This document shows, piece by piece, positions 23,903 through 35,689 of a stretch of DNA of 64,000 nucleotides. The translations under genes and the position numbers were made by a program. The DNA lies in NCBI GenBank assembly GCA_019914995.1, contig CM034131.1, positions 9,270,501 through 9,334,500 on the forward strand. The letters are read 5' to 3'. The DNA comes from Acanthochlamys bracteata. Its lineage: Eukaryota > Streptophyta > Magnoliopsida > Pandanales > Velloziaceae. Every line of letters starts with the position of its first letter. Position 1 is the first letter of the stretch. A model generated the notes under the pieces. That model was given only the letters and a program-made list of their open reading frames with translations, made no database searches and had not been told where the DNA came from.

Positions 23903-25033
23903 TTACGGGGACATGTTTACAAGAACGCTCCCGCTTTTGTAACATTTACAAACAGGGCACGAATCGGTCTCCGGCGCACACGCGGAGCACAAGCACAAGT
24001 GTCTGCACGGTAACAGAAGCACCGCCGGCTCTTGTTTTTCACACCGTCGGCAAACTCTCATCGCCATCGCCGCACCCACAGCTAGTGCTGCTTCTGCTGT
24101 TGCTGGACTCTGTCCTTCATCACCGCCGCAGCACGACTCTGCATCTTCGACATCGCCGGCGGTAGCAGCAGCGCAGTCGCGGATCTGTTGTGCAGCGAGG
24201 ACTTGTTCTAGATTGTTTCGGAGAACATTTGCTGTTGCTTCGTTGTTCTGTGCGAGATCGCGCCATATCTGATTTTCGATTGATAAGCTTTTGATTCTTT
24301 CTTCAAGCACCCAGTTCAGTTTCCCGATTCTTTCGATCTCTTCTTCTTTCGCTTGTAGACGCATTTGCATGCCTTCTTCAACCTTTGCCAGGATCTGGTT
24401 CGAGAATCGCTTCCGCTTCACTGCTATCCCTGCTCGTACTCTCTCCACCTGCATCAATCATCGATCGATTTCAGTTCTCCACTCAAAAACTAGAAACCAA
24501 CGAATTGAAAAAGAGCAAAAAAAGAGAACAGCAATTGAAATGACAGATTAACTCTGACATGTTGTAGAACGATTCGATCGATATCGATCTGCTGCTGCTG
24601 GAGAAAAGAATCAGCATCTTCTCCTAAAAATGAAGCCCGCTCCCTTTTTCTCATCGCCGACGCCGGCGAAGGTGACAATGCATCGTTGAATGAAGTCACT
24701 CCACTATCTGAACCCGTCGCTACTGAAACACAGGGATTGTAAAATGGAACAAAACCACCAACACCACCACCGAAACTGCTGACGCCGCTACTAATTCCGG
24801 CGATTGCTGGAGCCATCATCATCGGAGGAACGTATACCATCTGGTTGTTAGTATTAGCAGTAACCATGTTACCAATCATGGTTTCTCTGCAGCGAAAACA
24901 GATAGAGATTCAACAATGTTACAATCAATCCACTGATTAATATAAGAAGAAATCAGGCTGTTCGCATGCAGTACCTATTGCGAACAAGCTGTGGAGGGAA
25001 CAAGCTGCGACGGTGTTGTGCTTCAACTGCCAT
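23903..25033 (-). CDS. BOI-type RING E3 ubiquitin ligase (BOI-related gene)
   Basis: Exons (minus): 24975-25033, 24559-24886, 23903-24448, giving 310 residues. The small first exon encodes MAVEAQHRRSLFPPQLVRNR, the typical BOI-family start, which is why I place the start at 25033 rather than at the ATG at 24879. A coiled-coil region follows at about 130-215 (KVEEGMQMRLQAKEEEIERI, LEERIKSLSIENQIWRDLAQ). The C-terminal RING spans 262-296 (CRRCEKQEPAVLLLPCRHLC, then CSAC and CPVC), with all eight zinc ligands, ending GSVLVNMSP. Family members ubiquitinate targets such as the MYB factor BOS1 and interact with DELLA proteins; they restrain cell death and gibberellin responses and inhibit apoptosis-like signalling. 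Position beyond the ZIP relic and NPR3/4-like gene matches Arabidopsis BRG1 (At5g45100) or BOI (At4g19700). Confidence 0.9.
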
Positions 25034-25743
25034 GGTAATAATCTTCTCTCCAGCTTTCTTTCTCTTTTGCAATTTATGTGTATATATATCTCCACTATAT
25101 ATATCTATTGTTTTTGCATAGTTGTTTTTTGTTGTTGGTCTTCGCGTGTGGGTAGGGTGAGAGAGAGGTGGAGAACATGCAATCGAGATGAATGAAACAA
25201 AAGGGGATAGATAGTGGTGAGGTTTATTTAGGGGTTTGGTTTAGAGAGAAGAGAAAGAAAACAACAACATGTGGACTACCGCCCATAAAGGATCTCTCCA
25301 TTCTCTAGAGCGAGAAATGTTTCCTCTTTTTATTTTGAACAGGTTCGTAGCTATTTACTACGGGGTTATTTCAGGAATGATTGTAGACTGTAGAACTTTT
25401 GCTTATTTTAGGAACAAAGAAAGAATGCTTTATACGATACAGGTGGTGACATTGCTACGTTCCCGCTCTTTACAACGAAGTTAGAAGAAAACGAATCCTT
25501 TCTTGCGTAGTTAAGTAATAATAATAATAATTCAGCATTGATTACCCTATTTAGTATATATATTTTGAAGTCTTCCAGAATTTATTCAAGTTGATAACTT
25601 ATTAATTTTGTAATTGTAACGAGGTGTACGATAGTAATTAATTCGTGAATACTATTACTAGTAACAACGAGTTTATAACGTATATACAAAACGGGTACGG
25701 GAATTCATTGGTCATTTTCCGAGGAGTAACGCGATGTGTGAGC

Positions 25744-25776
25744 CACGTGTCATAGGTCGTCGGTCGCTGCCACGTG
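25744..25776. promoter_or_regulatory. paired ACGT (ABRE/G-box) elements upstream of the RING gene
   Basis: GCCACGTGTC-type at 25744-25749 (core CACGTG) and GCCACGTGGG-type at 25771-25776, 27 bases apart. They lie about 710-745 bases upstream of the BOI-like start codon. Such pairs commonly mediate abscisic acid or light responses through bZIP or bHLH factors. Function is inferred. Confidence 0.4.
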
Positions 25777-27970
25777 GGACCAGGTAACCTTATTCTTCCC
25801 GCGAGGACGCCGTGAGTGGGGCGCTCCAACTTGTTTGGGTCCCACCAACGCCTCCCTCTCCCTTTCTTCATAAGATCCGACATGGCGGGACCCATCTTTT
25901 GCGCGGGCGCATTATTCTATTTTTTGGTCCACCAATACTGTTCTTCATATTTTTCTTAAATACGAAAATTGATCTTTTAATTCTTTCTATCTAACCATTA
26001 GTAACACTATTATCAACAAACAACCATAATTACTTGGAAAATGCTAGAGAAAGAAAAAAAAGCTCAAGAATCAATTATATATGCTTATAATGGTATTAGG
26101 TTTTAAATTACGCTCAATTATTATTGTTTATGTCTTGATATCATAGACAAGAAACTATGGTTAGAGATTTGATATAAATGGCTAGAAATGTTATAGTAGG
26201 CACCCTACCAAAAATTTTATAAAAAACAAAACAAAACTCAGCTTATGAAGAGGTATTCTGCAAGATATTATTTCTTAATGACACTTATCTATAAGATTTC
26301 TATGCAAATCTTGGTTCTATCAATCTTTTAAAAATGTTATCTTATGTATTTACCTATAAAAAATCAAGCTATGTAGGTTTAGATCTGTCTTATTAATTAA
26401 TTTCTTGAGATCCAAAACCATATCTTAATTTTTCTATATTTGCGTTTGATCTCTATGTTCATTGCATGACTAGTTTTAGTTTAATAATATTACATCTATC
26501 AATCTTTTAGAAGACCATAGGTTCAAAGTTCAAACTCAATCTCTTCAAAGAAAAAGGTATAATGGCTGCGTGACTCAAATTAGAAAAGTTGATTATTTGT
26601 TAGCTATTAATTAAATACTCATTCCACTAAAGACATAGATGGGTCCTAATAATCAAATCTCAAATAGTTGCCTCCACTCCAGCTCCTAGAATCACTTTTC
26701 TAATTTTCCTTCTCTTTTTCCCATCTTGTTTTCATGGGGTCTCTAGAATCACTTATTTTCAGAATCACTTTTTTTTCTACCACTTTTCCTTTGGGTTTAT
26801 TTATGGGATCTATATTAGAATCACTTTAAAGGCAGCTTTCCAAAGTTGCATTGTGTCTGATAAAGTAGATGAAAGAGGTTAGAGGAAGAAAGAAAAAAGT
26901 TGAAAATTGTTAAAAAAAAGAAATCTAGTAGATGACAGGTTTTTTTTTAAGCTAAGAATATTGAGATTCTTTTATATATGCGGTGCGTTTGATTGTCACG
27001 GAAGTAATTTTGTTTTTTTTGTTGTTGTTAAAATACGAAAGTATTATTGAACGGTAGCGTATTTAGTGCATCTGTTTTTTACTTTCTTGTGTTTTGTCGA
27101 GTGTACACAATAATAAACTCATTTTCAAAACTATTCAACTAAGAAATTAATTGTTGATTTAGTGGAATAAGTAGTCGCTAGATGATCTAACATTTCCGAA
27201 ATCTAGATAGTTTTTTTTTGTTTTTAAGTAGTAAAATTAAAGCAAAAAAGATGCAACACCATTTTCATGACTCTCCATTATTGCTTCCATCCAACCCAAC
27301 CACACACGCCCCAAAATCCCTCCACCAAAATCACAACCTCAACAACAAAGAAAAGAAACAATTAAAAAGTTAGACCAAAGTCACAAACTTAGGTAGATAG
27401 ATTAGCATAACCATAAAGCTATCGTCACTGGCTAAGATTTCTGATTCTTATGTAACATATAGAACCTACACCGTCGGATCTTGTAAGGATTTTTTTTTTT
27501 CCCAAAAGAAAAAGGAAAAAGATGTGATAACATGAGTGATTGTGCTATACCCTTTTTTGAAGTGTAATGGAAGAGAGCACCTTGACTGAAAGGCGTTATT
27601 TTTGCATTTGCATTCATTTCTCAACACGCTTTTTGTTTTCTCCTCAATTCAATGTAAAAGTAAGAGTATATACCTTCACAAGCTTTCTTTTTAACTTTCC
27701 CCTTTTCCTTTTTCTTTGCATCTGCTACCAAGCTTGCCTATGTTGTGAGAATCTCTAGTAAAACGTTTTCACTGCTTTGCACTTGCGTTGTGTTTCCTTC
27801 TCCTTGGTTACATCAAGTATAATAGCAACAAAGTCAATGGAGCTATAGGGGACAACATGAAAGAGATCCAAAGCAAATGACACCAATGTTTGTATGTGGA
27901 GTTGAATCACATTCTTGGCTTTTAAAGGCATGAGTGAAGAGGACATGTTCCAACAGGCATCCTCACTTTA
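25777..27970. other. intergenic region
   Basis: Mixed AT-rich sequence with short frames only (25638-25895, 27432-27946), none recognised. A (TAA)n tract occurs just outside this interval at about 25516-25531. Confidence 0.55.
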
Positions 27971-27971
27971 A

Positions 27972-28261
27972 GGGGCGTGTTTCAAACGCTTATAATTTTA
28001 TTTTTTTTGTCAAATTATAAATTGCAAGCAGTTCATATGTTTAAATTATACAAAAAATTTAAAATTCTATTTTCACATATGAAATTTTAGTTTTAATTTT
28101 TTATTTGTACATTTTTCAATACAATTATATTTTTTAATTTTTAATATACTTAAAAAACTATTGAAATATAAATAATGAACTCTATTTTTACTTTATTTTT
28201 AAAAAATTTTACTTTTTATTTTTAATTTTTATAAAATTTAATTACAGATATTTAAAACACG
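27972..28261. mobile_element. MITE with GGGCGTGTTT end and TAA duplication
   Basis: The left end GGGGCGTGTTTCAAA and the reverse complement of the right end (CGTGTTTTAAA) are imperfect inverted repeats. TAA flanks both sides (27969-27971 and 28262-28264). It is 290 bases long and AT-rich. Same terminus as the element at 35120-35357, so the two are probably one PIF/Harbinger-like family. Confidence 0.6.
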
Positions 28262-28439
28262 TAATAACCAAAACCTCTGTACGAAGTTATCATGTTGAAG
28301 TTGAATTGTGAATATTGGCCAATAGCTGGGCTGACATTCTATCTGTCATAGTTTCTTCGGGTTGGGCTTAAAGTAGTCAGGCCCGTATATTTAGAGCTCA
28401 AAATTTTTGACCAACATATAGAATCACGGGTTCGGGCAA

Positions 28440-29600
28440 AGACCCCGAAACACTACAAACCCGACACCGTTCATGTTTCTGTGTTCGTTCTAAAGAAATA
28501 ATAAAACCGAGCTTCTCTCTCTCTTCTCTCTTCTCTCTTCTCTCTTCAGAGGCCGAGCTCCGGCGGTGTTACCGTAACGCCGCCGTCGAAGTTCCAGCAC
28601 GGAAGCCTAAGCAAATCCAGTTTCGGCTTACCGTCTACTGCTTCTGGTAGCTGCACTAGTTATTGTTCTGTTTTTCTCTGAGATCCATCTATAATCTACA
28701 GCTGAACAGGTGTTGCATTGGTTAATCCTTCTCAACATTTTGATTCAAACAAGATGAATGAAATTTGGTTGTCTGTAGATTAGCAGTATTTAATCCTTCT
28801 CAATTGCCTTTCTCTTTTAACTTAGAGGATTTTAGAAGTATTAAGCTTTTGTGAATAGAAACTTGGGCGATTTCACATACTCTGTTGATATTTGGAGCAT
28901 CATTAGCTTGATTATGTTTGATTAACAATTTAAAATTTGTGCTTACATATTTTGACTTGTTTTGTACTTTTGTGGAGGCTTGTTTTACTAGCGACTCTGG
29001 CCTAGTATAGAATGATGAATTAAAACGCATTTGGTAATCATAATTCATACCTATAAAATAAAATGGTCATGCATTTTGTTTAATCAGTTGGAAATATTTT
29101 TGTCGATGTTATGAAAATGTAATGTCATTATTTATCTCTTTTGGAGTAGACATGAAGATGCAATCTTTTGTAGAGGGATTTCATTTCTGTGTTGCATCTC
29201 TGGCATGCATTTATCGAGTATCTGCAATTATTTTCACCATAATTTTTGAAAGATTGCATCTGATTTAACTATTATGCATAAAACTCGGTTCACACGCTTT
29301 TGTTGCATTTGAATTGATTTCTTGCGCAGTTGTCTTGCTAGGAAGGCCAACATTCCAAAGTCTTGTTTAGTCCCCAATAGCAGTCACAGTAGCTTAATAT
29401 CTGAGCATACAATGGGTGCAATGAAACTCCAACGCCTGGCAAGTGGAAAGTGCCAACTCCTAAATTGGCTGCAAAGCAGAGGAATCTTTCTTGGTCATGC
29501 ATTCATGAGGTTGCTGTCTGAAATGGTTTTACCTCAAAACATGAGTCTATCCATTGGAAGATCCGATAAAGATTATACTTTAAAAACGAAATTTATTTTT
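28440..29600 (+). other. possible orphan 5' leader and exon remnants
   Basis: 28513-28550 holds a pyrimidine-rich TTCTCTC repeat, typical of plant 5' leaders, followed by a GC-rich stretch (28550-28660) and a plausible donor at about 28709 (CAG then GTGTTG). A plausible acceptor lies at about 29330 (GCGCAG), followed by a 95-residue frame (CLARKANIPKSCLVPNSSHS...) that I do not recognise. AT-rich DNA interrupts at about 29590. It could be the 5' part of a truncated gene or a non-coding RNA. Confidence 0.3.
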
Positions 29601-29619
29601 TATCTAAAAAATTTAAAAT

Positions 29620-30340
29620 AATAAATAATAATAAAATTTAAGACAGTAAATTTTTTATATTTTAAAATTTTTATAAAAATCTGTATGATATTATAAAAAA
29701 TTTATTTAAAAATAAAAAATATGCTTTTAGAAAGTAATGCCAAAAGCATCTATATAAGTGACGCATGCAACGTGTATGTTAGGGGTCTTATAGCAGATAT
29801 TGATGATCCGAACTCCAGGGAAGGGATTTTGTAACTAGCATTTTGATTTCTACATTTTGTAATCATATCTGATTCCTTGTGATCTTGCTAGTGATAGTAC
29901 CGTATTAAAGTGTTTTTTAATTAATACAAAGTTAGTTTTATAAAATTAAATTTGATGAATTGAATTTAATAAAAAGTGAACTAAGGATGAATTATATGAG
30001 TTTCAAATAAGTTAAATTAAACAATTGAATTTGAATTCTAAATTTAACGAAAAAAAGCTAGTTTAAAACATATATTTGCTAGAAAGTTTAGGAGAATATT
30101 CAGAAATATTATTGAAAAATGATTTTTAAAATAAAAAATATTTTTATTTTATTTTGATAAATTATTTTATTATTTTGATTTAAAAATAATAAGTAAAAAA
30201 ATTTTATTACATAAACCTTTTTTATTTTATAAAATTTTAAAGATTTTATAAAATAGTATAAAATTTATTTAAAAAATATATAATAAAAAATTATAAAAAT
30301 ATTTATGTTAAACTCTTAGCTAAACGAACTCTCAGTGTTT
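29620..30340. other. AT-rich repeat-like DNA
   Basis: Two long AT-rich tracts (29575-29730 and 30110-30330) made of TTTTAAAATA-type runs, probably eroded MITEs. No gene seen. Confidence 0.5.
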
Positions 30341-30420
30341 TAAATTCTAATTGACATTAAGGATCTTTTTTTGACTAAAAGAGTTATTCTCAAATATATT
30401 TATATTAATTCTGTATAAAT

Positions 30421-30756
30421 TTAATGTTCCGAACCATTCTCACCTTTTAAACAAATATTCAGCGCTTGGGTAACGTAACTTTTATCGTTGACAGAATTTG
30501 AAATGGAATAAAAATAGTGTATCTCGTGGTCTTGATAAGTCAGCCAGCTCATAAAAGGATTTTTTGCATCACCACTTAAAATTCTGGATCTTGGGAACCT
30601 TCTGATTGTTTCTAGCACTCTTCTTGCTTCCAGGACCTCTCTGAAGTCTCGAGAAGCTCTATTTTGCAAAATCGGCTGTCTTAACAATTTCTTTTTTACC
30701 AATCTTCTTTTGATCCTTATTTTGCGTGATAGATCTTGTATTAGTATGATATTCAT
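30421..30756 (-). other. unrecognised 111-codon open frame
   Basis: From the ATG at 30756 to the stop at 30421. It is basic (RKIRIKRRLVKKKLLRQPIL) and then mixed, ending ALNICLKGENGSEH. No family recognised, no visible promoter support, and it sits in AT-rich DNA about 260 bases upstream of the FES1-like start. It could be chance or part of a decayed gene. Confidence 0.2.
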
Positions 30757-31014
30757 TTTTCTACACAACGGCACGTCAATTATTTCTTCATAAGCAAATC
30801 TAGGGACTAATATTAGTAAAAAAACAATATCGTGTTGCTTTGCTCTTATACAAAAAATAAACTCTTACGGAAAAGACCCAACCCAACCTGTACCTTCCAT
30901 TCGAGGCCCGGCCCGCTCCGTATAACCCCACTGATGAAGCTAATTTCTGTCTCAATTTTTCAGCGAATTCAATTGAATTCGAAGGCTGCGAGCGACAAAG
31001 AGAGAGAAAGAGCA

Positions 31015-33769
31015 ATGGCGGGAGACGGGGTGAATTGGGAGGGATTGCTCAAATGGAGTCTTGCCAACACCGACGGTGCCCAACCTTCACCCAAATTAAG
31101 GTAGAATAAGCTCTAAATCAATAAGAAAATCGTCTATGTTATTATGTCGTTTGAGTTCTTCTGTTTTGGATTTGGTTTGGATTTTATTCGGTTTTTTTAG
31201 TGAGGAGGACCGGAGATGGTTCATGGAGGCGATGCAGGCGAACACGGTCGATGTGGTGAAGCGTATGAAGGAGATCACACTCGTTATGAAGACTCCAGAA
31301 GATGTTCTCCAGGCTCATGGTGTGACTTCTGCCGACATCGAAGGTAAATCATTACTTAGCTGAGATGCACTAATTTCTTGTTTTTCTTAAAATTCCGTCA
31401 AATTTAAGTTGGTTTTGCTCCTAGAGGCAAAGCATAAAGGATCGATTGAACGCCGATTGTCATGGTATAGAGGTTTAGCTAACTATAACAATTTTCAACG
31501 AGCAGTTTGGTGTTTGAGGATGCTAATCAGTTCATCTACTGAGTTAGGTTTATGATCCATTTGCAGGTTGTTTGTTGCATCTAATAGCACTCTGAATTCA
31601 GTACCTATAGCGCCTCAATTGGTTGTTTGTTGTTCTTGTATCTAGTTAGGTTAAACTCATCACTTGTGGGCCTATGTTTAGGCATTTTATCAATCTGTAG
31701 AACATTATATTGTGTTTTTTTCTTTTCTAATATTCTTCGCTTGAGGACAAGGCATAATGGTTTCTTTTTGTTTTTCTTCCTTTTCTTTTTTCCATGGGAA
31801 GCCTGCCTTTTTCCTGTACTGATTCATAGTCATTATGTTGCAGATTTGCTTGATGAGTTGCAAGAACATGTTGAATCTATTGACATGGCGAATGGTAAAT
31901 TCACTCAATTCTCGACTTGTGTCTTTTTATCTCAGCATGCTTTGATCATGTTCATGCCAACTGTTAGGAGAGTTCTCGTTCCAATACAATATTCTGCAGA
32001 GCTACTATATAGTACATTATATAAGCATCTAATGTGATGTGTTGAGAGCTTTGAATTGTGTAAGATAAGGTTCCGTTAGGCAAATTAGAATCTAAATAAG
32101 ACATCCCAATAACGTATCTCCCCATAATAAATAATTCTAACAAAGTTGCAAGTGTAAATAGTGTGTTATATGGTAACAGTGAGAGGTTTGTGAATGGTAG
32201 TTATTGGTTCGCAGCTGTCGATGTTGGCTTTCCAGTTGATTTAAAGTTCCACCTAATGTACGATTTTGAAAAACGATATACGGAGATTGTGTTGTCTACT
32301 TTTCTACTGTTACTTGTTGAAAAGCTAGCCTTTAGTGTTATTACTTTAGGTTAGCTAGTAATAGCATAAGTTGAGTATTTTTTTTTTCAAACACCTCTGT
32401 TCAATTTTATTACAGCGCTGTTTGCATGCTCGAATACGGATTTTTCATACCAGCTTCAAACTAACATACTTCTTTGTGTTGATTTTGATTCTGATTTCAC
32501 TTGGGTTTATATCAACGCAAGATAAGTTCTTTACGCCTAATAATGATTAGAACTATTATTTACTCAAGTCTCTATCAAAGTGATATTCCTACTTCCATTC
32601 TTAATGGTGCCTGGCTGCGTTTTTGTTCTTTTCATGTGCTGTACAGACTTACACTCAATTGGTGGTCTTGTTCCCTTACTTGATTACTTGAAGAATTCAA
32701 ATGCCGGCATTCGAGCAAAGGCAGCTGAAGTTGTGACTACTATAGTTCAAAATAATCCTAGATGTCAACAGCTTGTTATGGAAGCCAATGGGTTTGAACC
32801 ACTCCTATCAAAATTTGCCTCCGATCCTGATGTAACTGTCAGGACAAAGGCTCTTGGGGCTATCTCTTGTAAGTACATCATGCATTCCTTTTCGATATCA
32901 TCCTACAGTGTCTTAGGAGTTTGACTGACATGTGGCACAATTTTCTCTTTGTAGCATTAATTAGACATAATAAGGCTGGAATTGCTGCCTTTCGTCTAGG
33001 AAATGGCTATGCTACTTTGAAAGATGCATTGAGTTCGGAAAATGTCAGATTTCAAAGGTATACACTGTTAGAAGTTTCCTTAGTCTTCTTTTCCTCTTCA
33101 AATAATTCATACTTACAGGGATTGTTCAACAGGAAGGCGCTTAATTTGATCCAGTATCTACTTCAAGAAAATAGTTCAGATTGTAGTGTGGTTTCTGAAC
33201 TTGGTTTTCCACAGCTCATGATGCATCTCGCATCCAGCAGTGATTCAAATGTAAGAGAAGCTGCTCTAGGGGGTCTACTGGAGCTTGCTCGTGACAGGAC
33301 GCCTGGTAGCACCAATCCTCTGGCAGAGGAAGACAAACTAAAAAAGGTTCTGGAGAGTAGAATCAATGGTATCAGCTCAATGTCTTCTGACGAGCTTGGT
33401 GCTGCAAGAGAGGAGAGAGAACTTGTGGATTCTTTATGGTCAGCTTGTTACAACGAACCTTCTTCTCTTAGGGAGAAGGGTCTTGTCGTGCTTCCAGGTG
33501 AAGAAGCTCCTCAGCAGCCTCCTGATGTTGCGGGGAAGTTCTTTGAGCCTCCGCTCCGAGCATGGGCTGCAAAACCACCAACCGAAAGTGGAGTTAAAAC
33601 TGAAGAGAAGGCACAGACACCATTGTTATTAGGCCCACAGTCTTCCAGTGAGAACGTGAGCACCAATATCGGCAGCAGCAATGATGTCTCAAGATCAACC
33701 AGCAGTTCCAATGCAACTAGCAAAGCACCTGTTTCAGGTAGCGAGGGAACAGGGGATTCCAAGCCTTGA
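31015..33769 (+). CDS. FES1A: Hsp70 nucleotide-exchange factor FES1-type
   Basis: Exons: 31015-31100, 31201-31343, 31844-31894, 32647-32868, 32955-33057, 33133-33769, giving 413 residues with all phases joining. It begins MAGDGVNWEGLLKWSLANTD, the Fes1 N-terminal signature. Armadillo repeats follow (GGLVPLLDYLKNSNAGIRAK, NNPRCQQLVMEANGFEPLLS, GFPQLMMHLASSSDSNVREA). The C-terminal tail after about residue 340 is Ser/Thr-rich and low complexity. FES1/HspBP1 proteins bind the Hsp70 ATPase domain and speed ADP release; Arabidopsis Fes1A (At3g09350) protects cytosolic Hsp70 and is needed for acquired heat tolerance. Cytosolic by lack of a signal peptide. I saw no clean heat-shock element close to the start. 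Confidence 0.92.
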
Positions 33770-35119
33770 CAGAGAGCAACCTGTTTGTAACGCACTTATG
33801 AGCCGTGTAATCTGTCCTTGTTGCTTGTTGACAATACTTAGGAAAGGAAGCTCTCGTTCTGAGAGATGGCTTCAACATAAACATGTAATGCCGGTACACC
33901 ATACTTCAAAGTTTGTATTTTATGGACTTTAGCGCTTATGATTGTCATTATTCTTACGCCTTCACTAATTTACATAAATTATTGAAGAAACTGCACTGCC
34001 TGGTGCCTGGAGCTTTGCGCAGCTTGCCCATTTGACTCTGTGCGACGGCGTGTACAAACATCTGTGAAGGGATTGTTTACTAATTCTTTAAATTTTATTT
34101 TTTAAAATTTATTTTAATATAAAATAAAACAACATTTTTAAAATATTTTTTTCAAATTTTAAAATTTATTATTAATATAGAATTAATATAGAAATTTATT
34201 TTTATTAAATATTTTTAATTTTAATTTAAAGTTTTAAATTTATTTTGAAAATTAAGTTTATATCAAGATAAACATACCTGAAGTTACCACGAGGAACTCG
34301 TCCACGACGATCTATTTCTAAGAAGAATTTTCCCTCTCATTTTGTGTCGTGGAAAATAGTAAACCTCTATTTGTTATGGTCGAACTATAGAGGCGGTGGC
34401 TGGAGAGTAACACCAACGCCTCTCCATCGATCTTTGACGTAGAAGTTTCTGGTTTTTCTTGAATTTCTTCATCATTCATTGCCTCATCTTTGGTTTGATG
34501 ATGGTGATTACTTTTACCTTGGGAAGGAAGAGAGCCGGAGAGCTCATCTCCACCCGCTCTACCTACTTCAGACGCTACCTCACCTCCTCCTCCAACAACA
34601 AACAGCCCTCCATCACCACCAGCACCACCGTCTCCGCCGTAGACTTGCAAGGAAAACTAACATTGCCACAATTCTTATTATGTCCAATTTTGTTTTCATC
34701 TCCATCACAGCCTTCGCAGGATGATGTGAGACAACAACAGCAATCCCACAATAATGTCTAAGGACTCAAGCAGATGGTGTTAATATTCCCGGAATCCCGA
34801 TACATGGCAAGTATATAGATAAATATATTGCTTAGCGGCGTTCTTGTTCTTGATTGTTACCGTCTGTGTTTATTGCCCTGGAAGAGGAAGAAGAACGAGG
34901 TTCCGTTGGGAACATACTACTCAGCTCCCTACTGAATTATCGAAAATAAATTTATTAAATAAATATTATAAAAGTATTTTAGAAAATTATTTATTTTTAT
35001 AAAATAAGTAAAAAAATAATTTTTAAAACTTTTTTATAGTTATAAATAAGTTTTAATTAAAAAAATTAATTTATAAAGATATAAAAAACACATCCTAAAT
35101 CAGAGAACTTCTTGCTTTA
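33770..35119. other. intergenic region after the FES1-like gene
   Basis: Holds the FES1-like 3' untranslated region, AT-rich tracts at 34080-34260 and 34940-35090, and a Thr/His/Gln-rich frame at 34459-34761 with no recognised domain. No gene called. Confidence 0.5.
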
Positions 35120-35357
35120 GGGCGTGTTTATTAATATCCCTAAACTCCACTTCCCTTAAACTCAAATTTCACATAAATATATATAAAATTAAAATCTTTT
35201 TTATCAATAAAAATTTTTTTTAAAATTCAAATTTAAAACTTACTAAAAATATACAATTAATATAAAATTTTATTTTTTATTTTATTTTTTAAATTTACTT
35301 TTTAAAAGCTCTACTTCACCCAAAAATTTCACTTTACACCTCTTGATAAACACGCCC
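35120..35357. mobile_element. MITE with GGGCGTGTTTAT inverted ends, TTA duplication
   Basis: The left end GGGCGTGTTTATTAA and the reverse complement of the right end (GGGCGTGTTTATCAA) match at 14 of 15 bases. TTA flanks both sides (35117-35119 and 35358-35360), the PIF/Harbinger (Tourist) signature. 238 bases, AT-rich, non-coding. The clearest MITE in the window and the least diverged of its family. It sits about 330 bases upstream of the U1-70K-like start. Confidence 0.82.
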
Positions 35358-35689
35358 TTAGTCAAGTCTCTCTCGTGAATACTACACTACCCTAGCAACC
35401 TCCCCAAATAATCCCGTGAATAATAGCAAGTCATATCGTTAGGCCATCTCGTAATCTATAAATAAACAGGCCTTGGCCCAGGTCCTAAGTCCAGTACGTA
35501 CTCATTAACCCGACCTGAGATTAACAGCCCGTTCCGGTTTTATAAAATAAATTGAACCCACACCTGGCCAGACTTGTTACTCGCCGTCTCGGTCGCGGAC
35601 GTGTTGCCGGTGAAGGAACGAAAGAGAACCCCAAATCTCTAAGCCCTAGATTTTTCTCCGGCGATAATCGCCATAATACTCCGCCGGTG

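Noticed and set aside
24879..24881. ATG at 24879 as start of the BOI-like ligase
   Set aside because: A small upstream exon (24975-25033) encodes the family-typical MAVEA...LFPPQL start and splices in phase.
25638..25994. Overlapping frames in a GC-richer patch
   Set aside because: Probably promoter sequence with G-boxes; no protein similarity seen.
34318..34761. Possible gene with Thr/Gln/His-rich product
   Set aside because: Low complexity on both strands, no splice support and no recognised domain.
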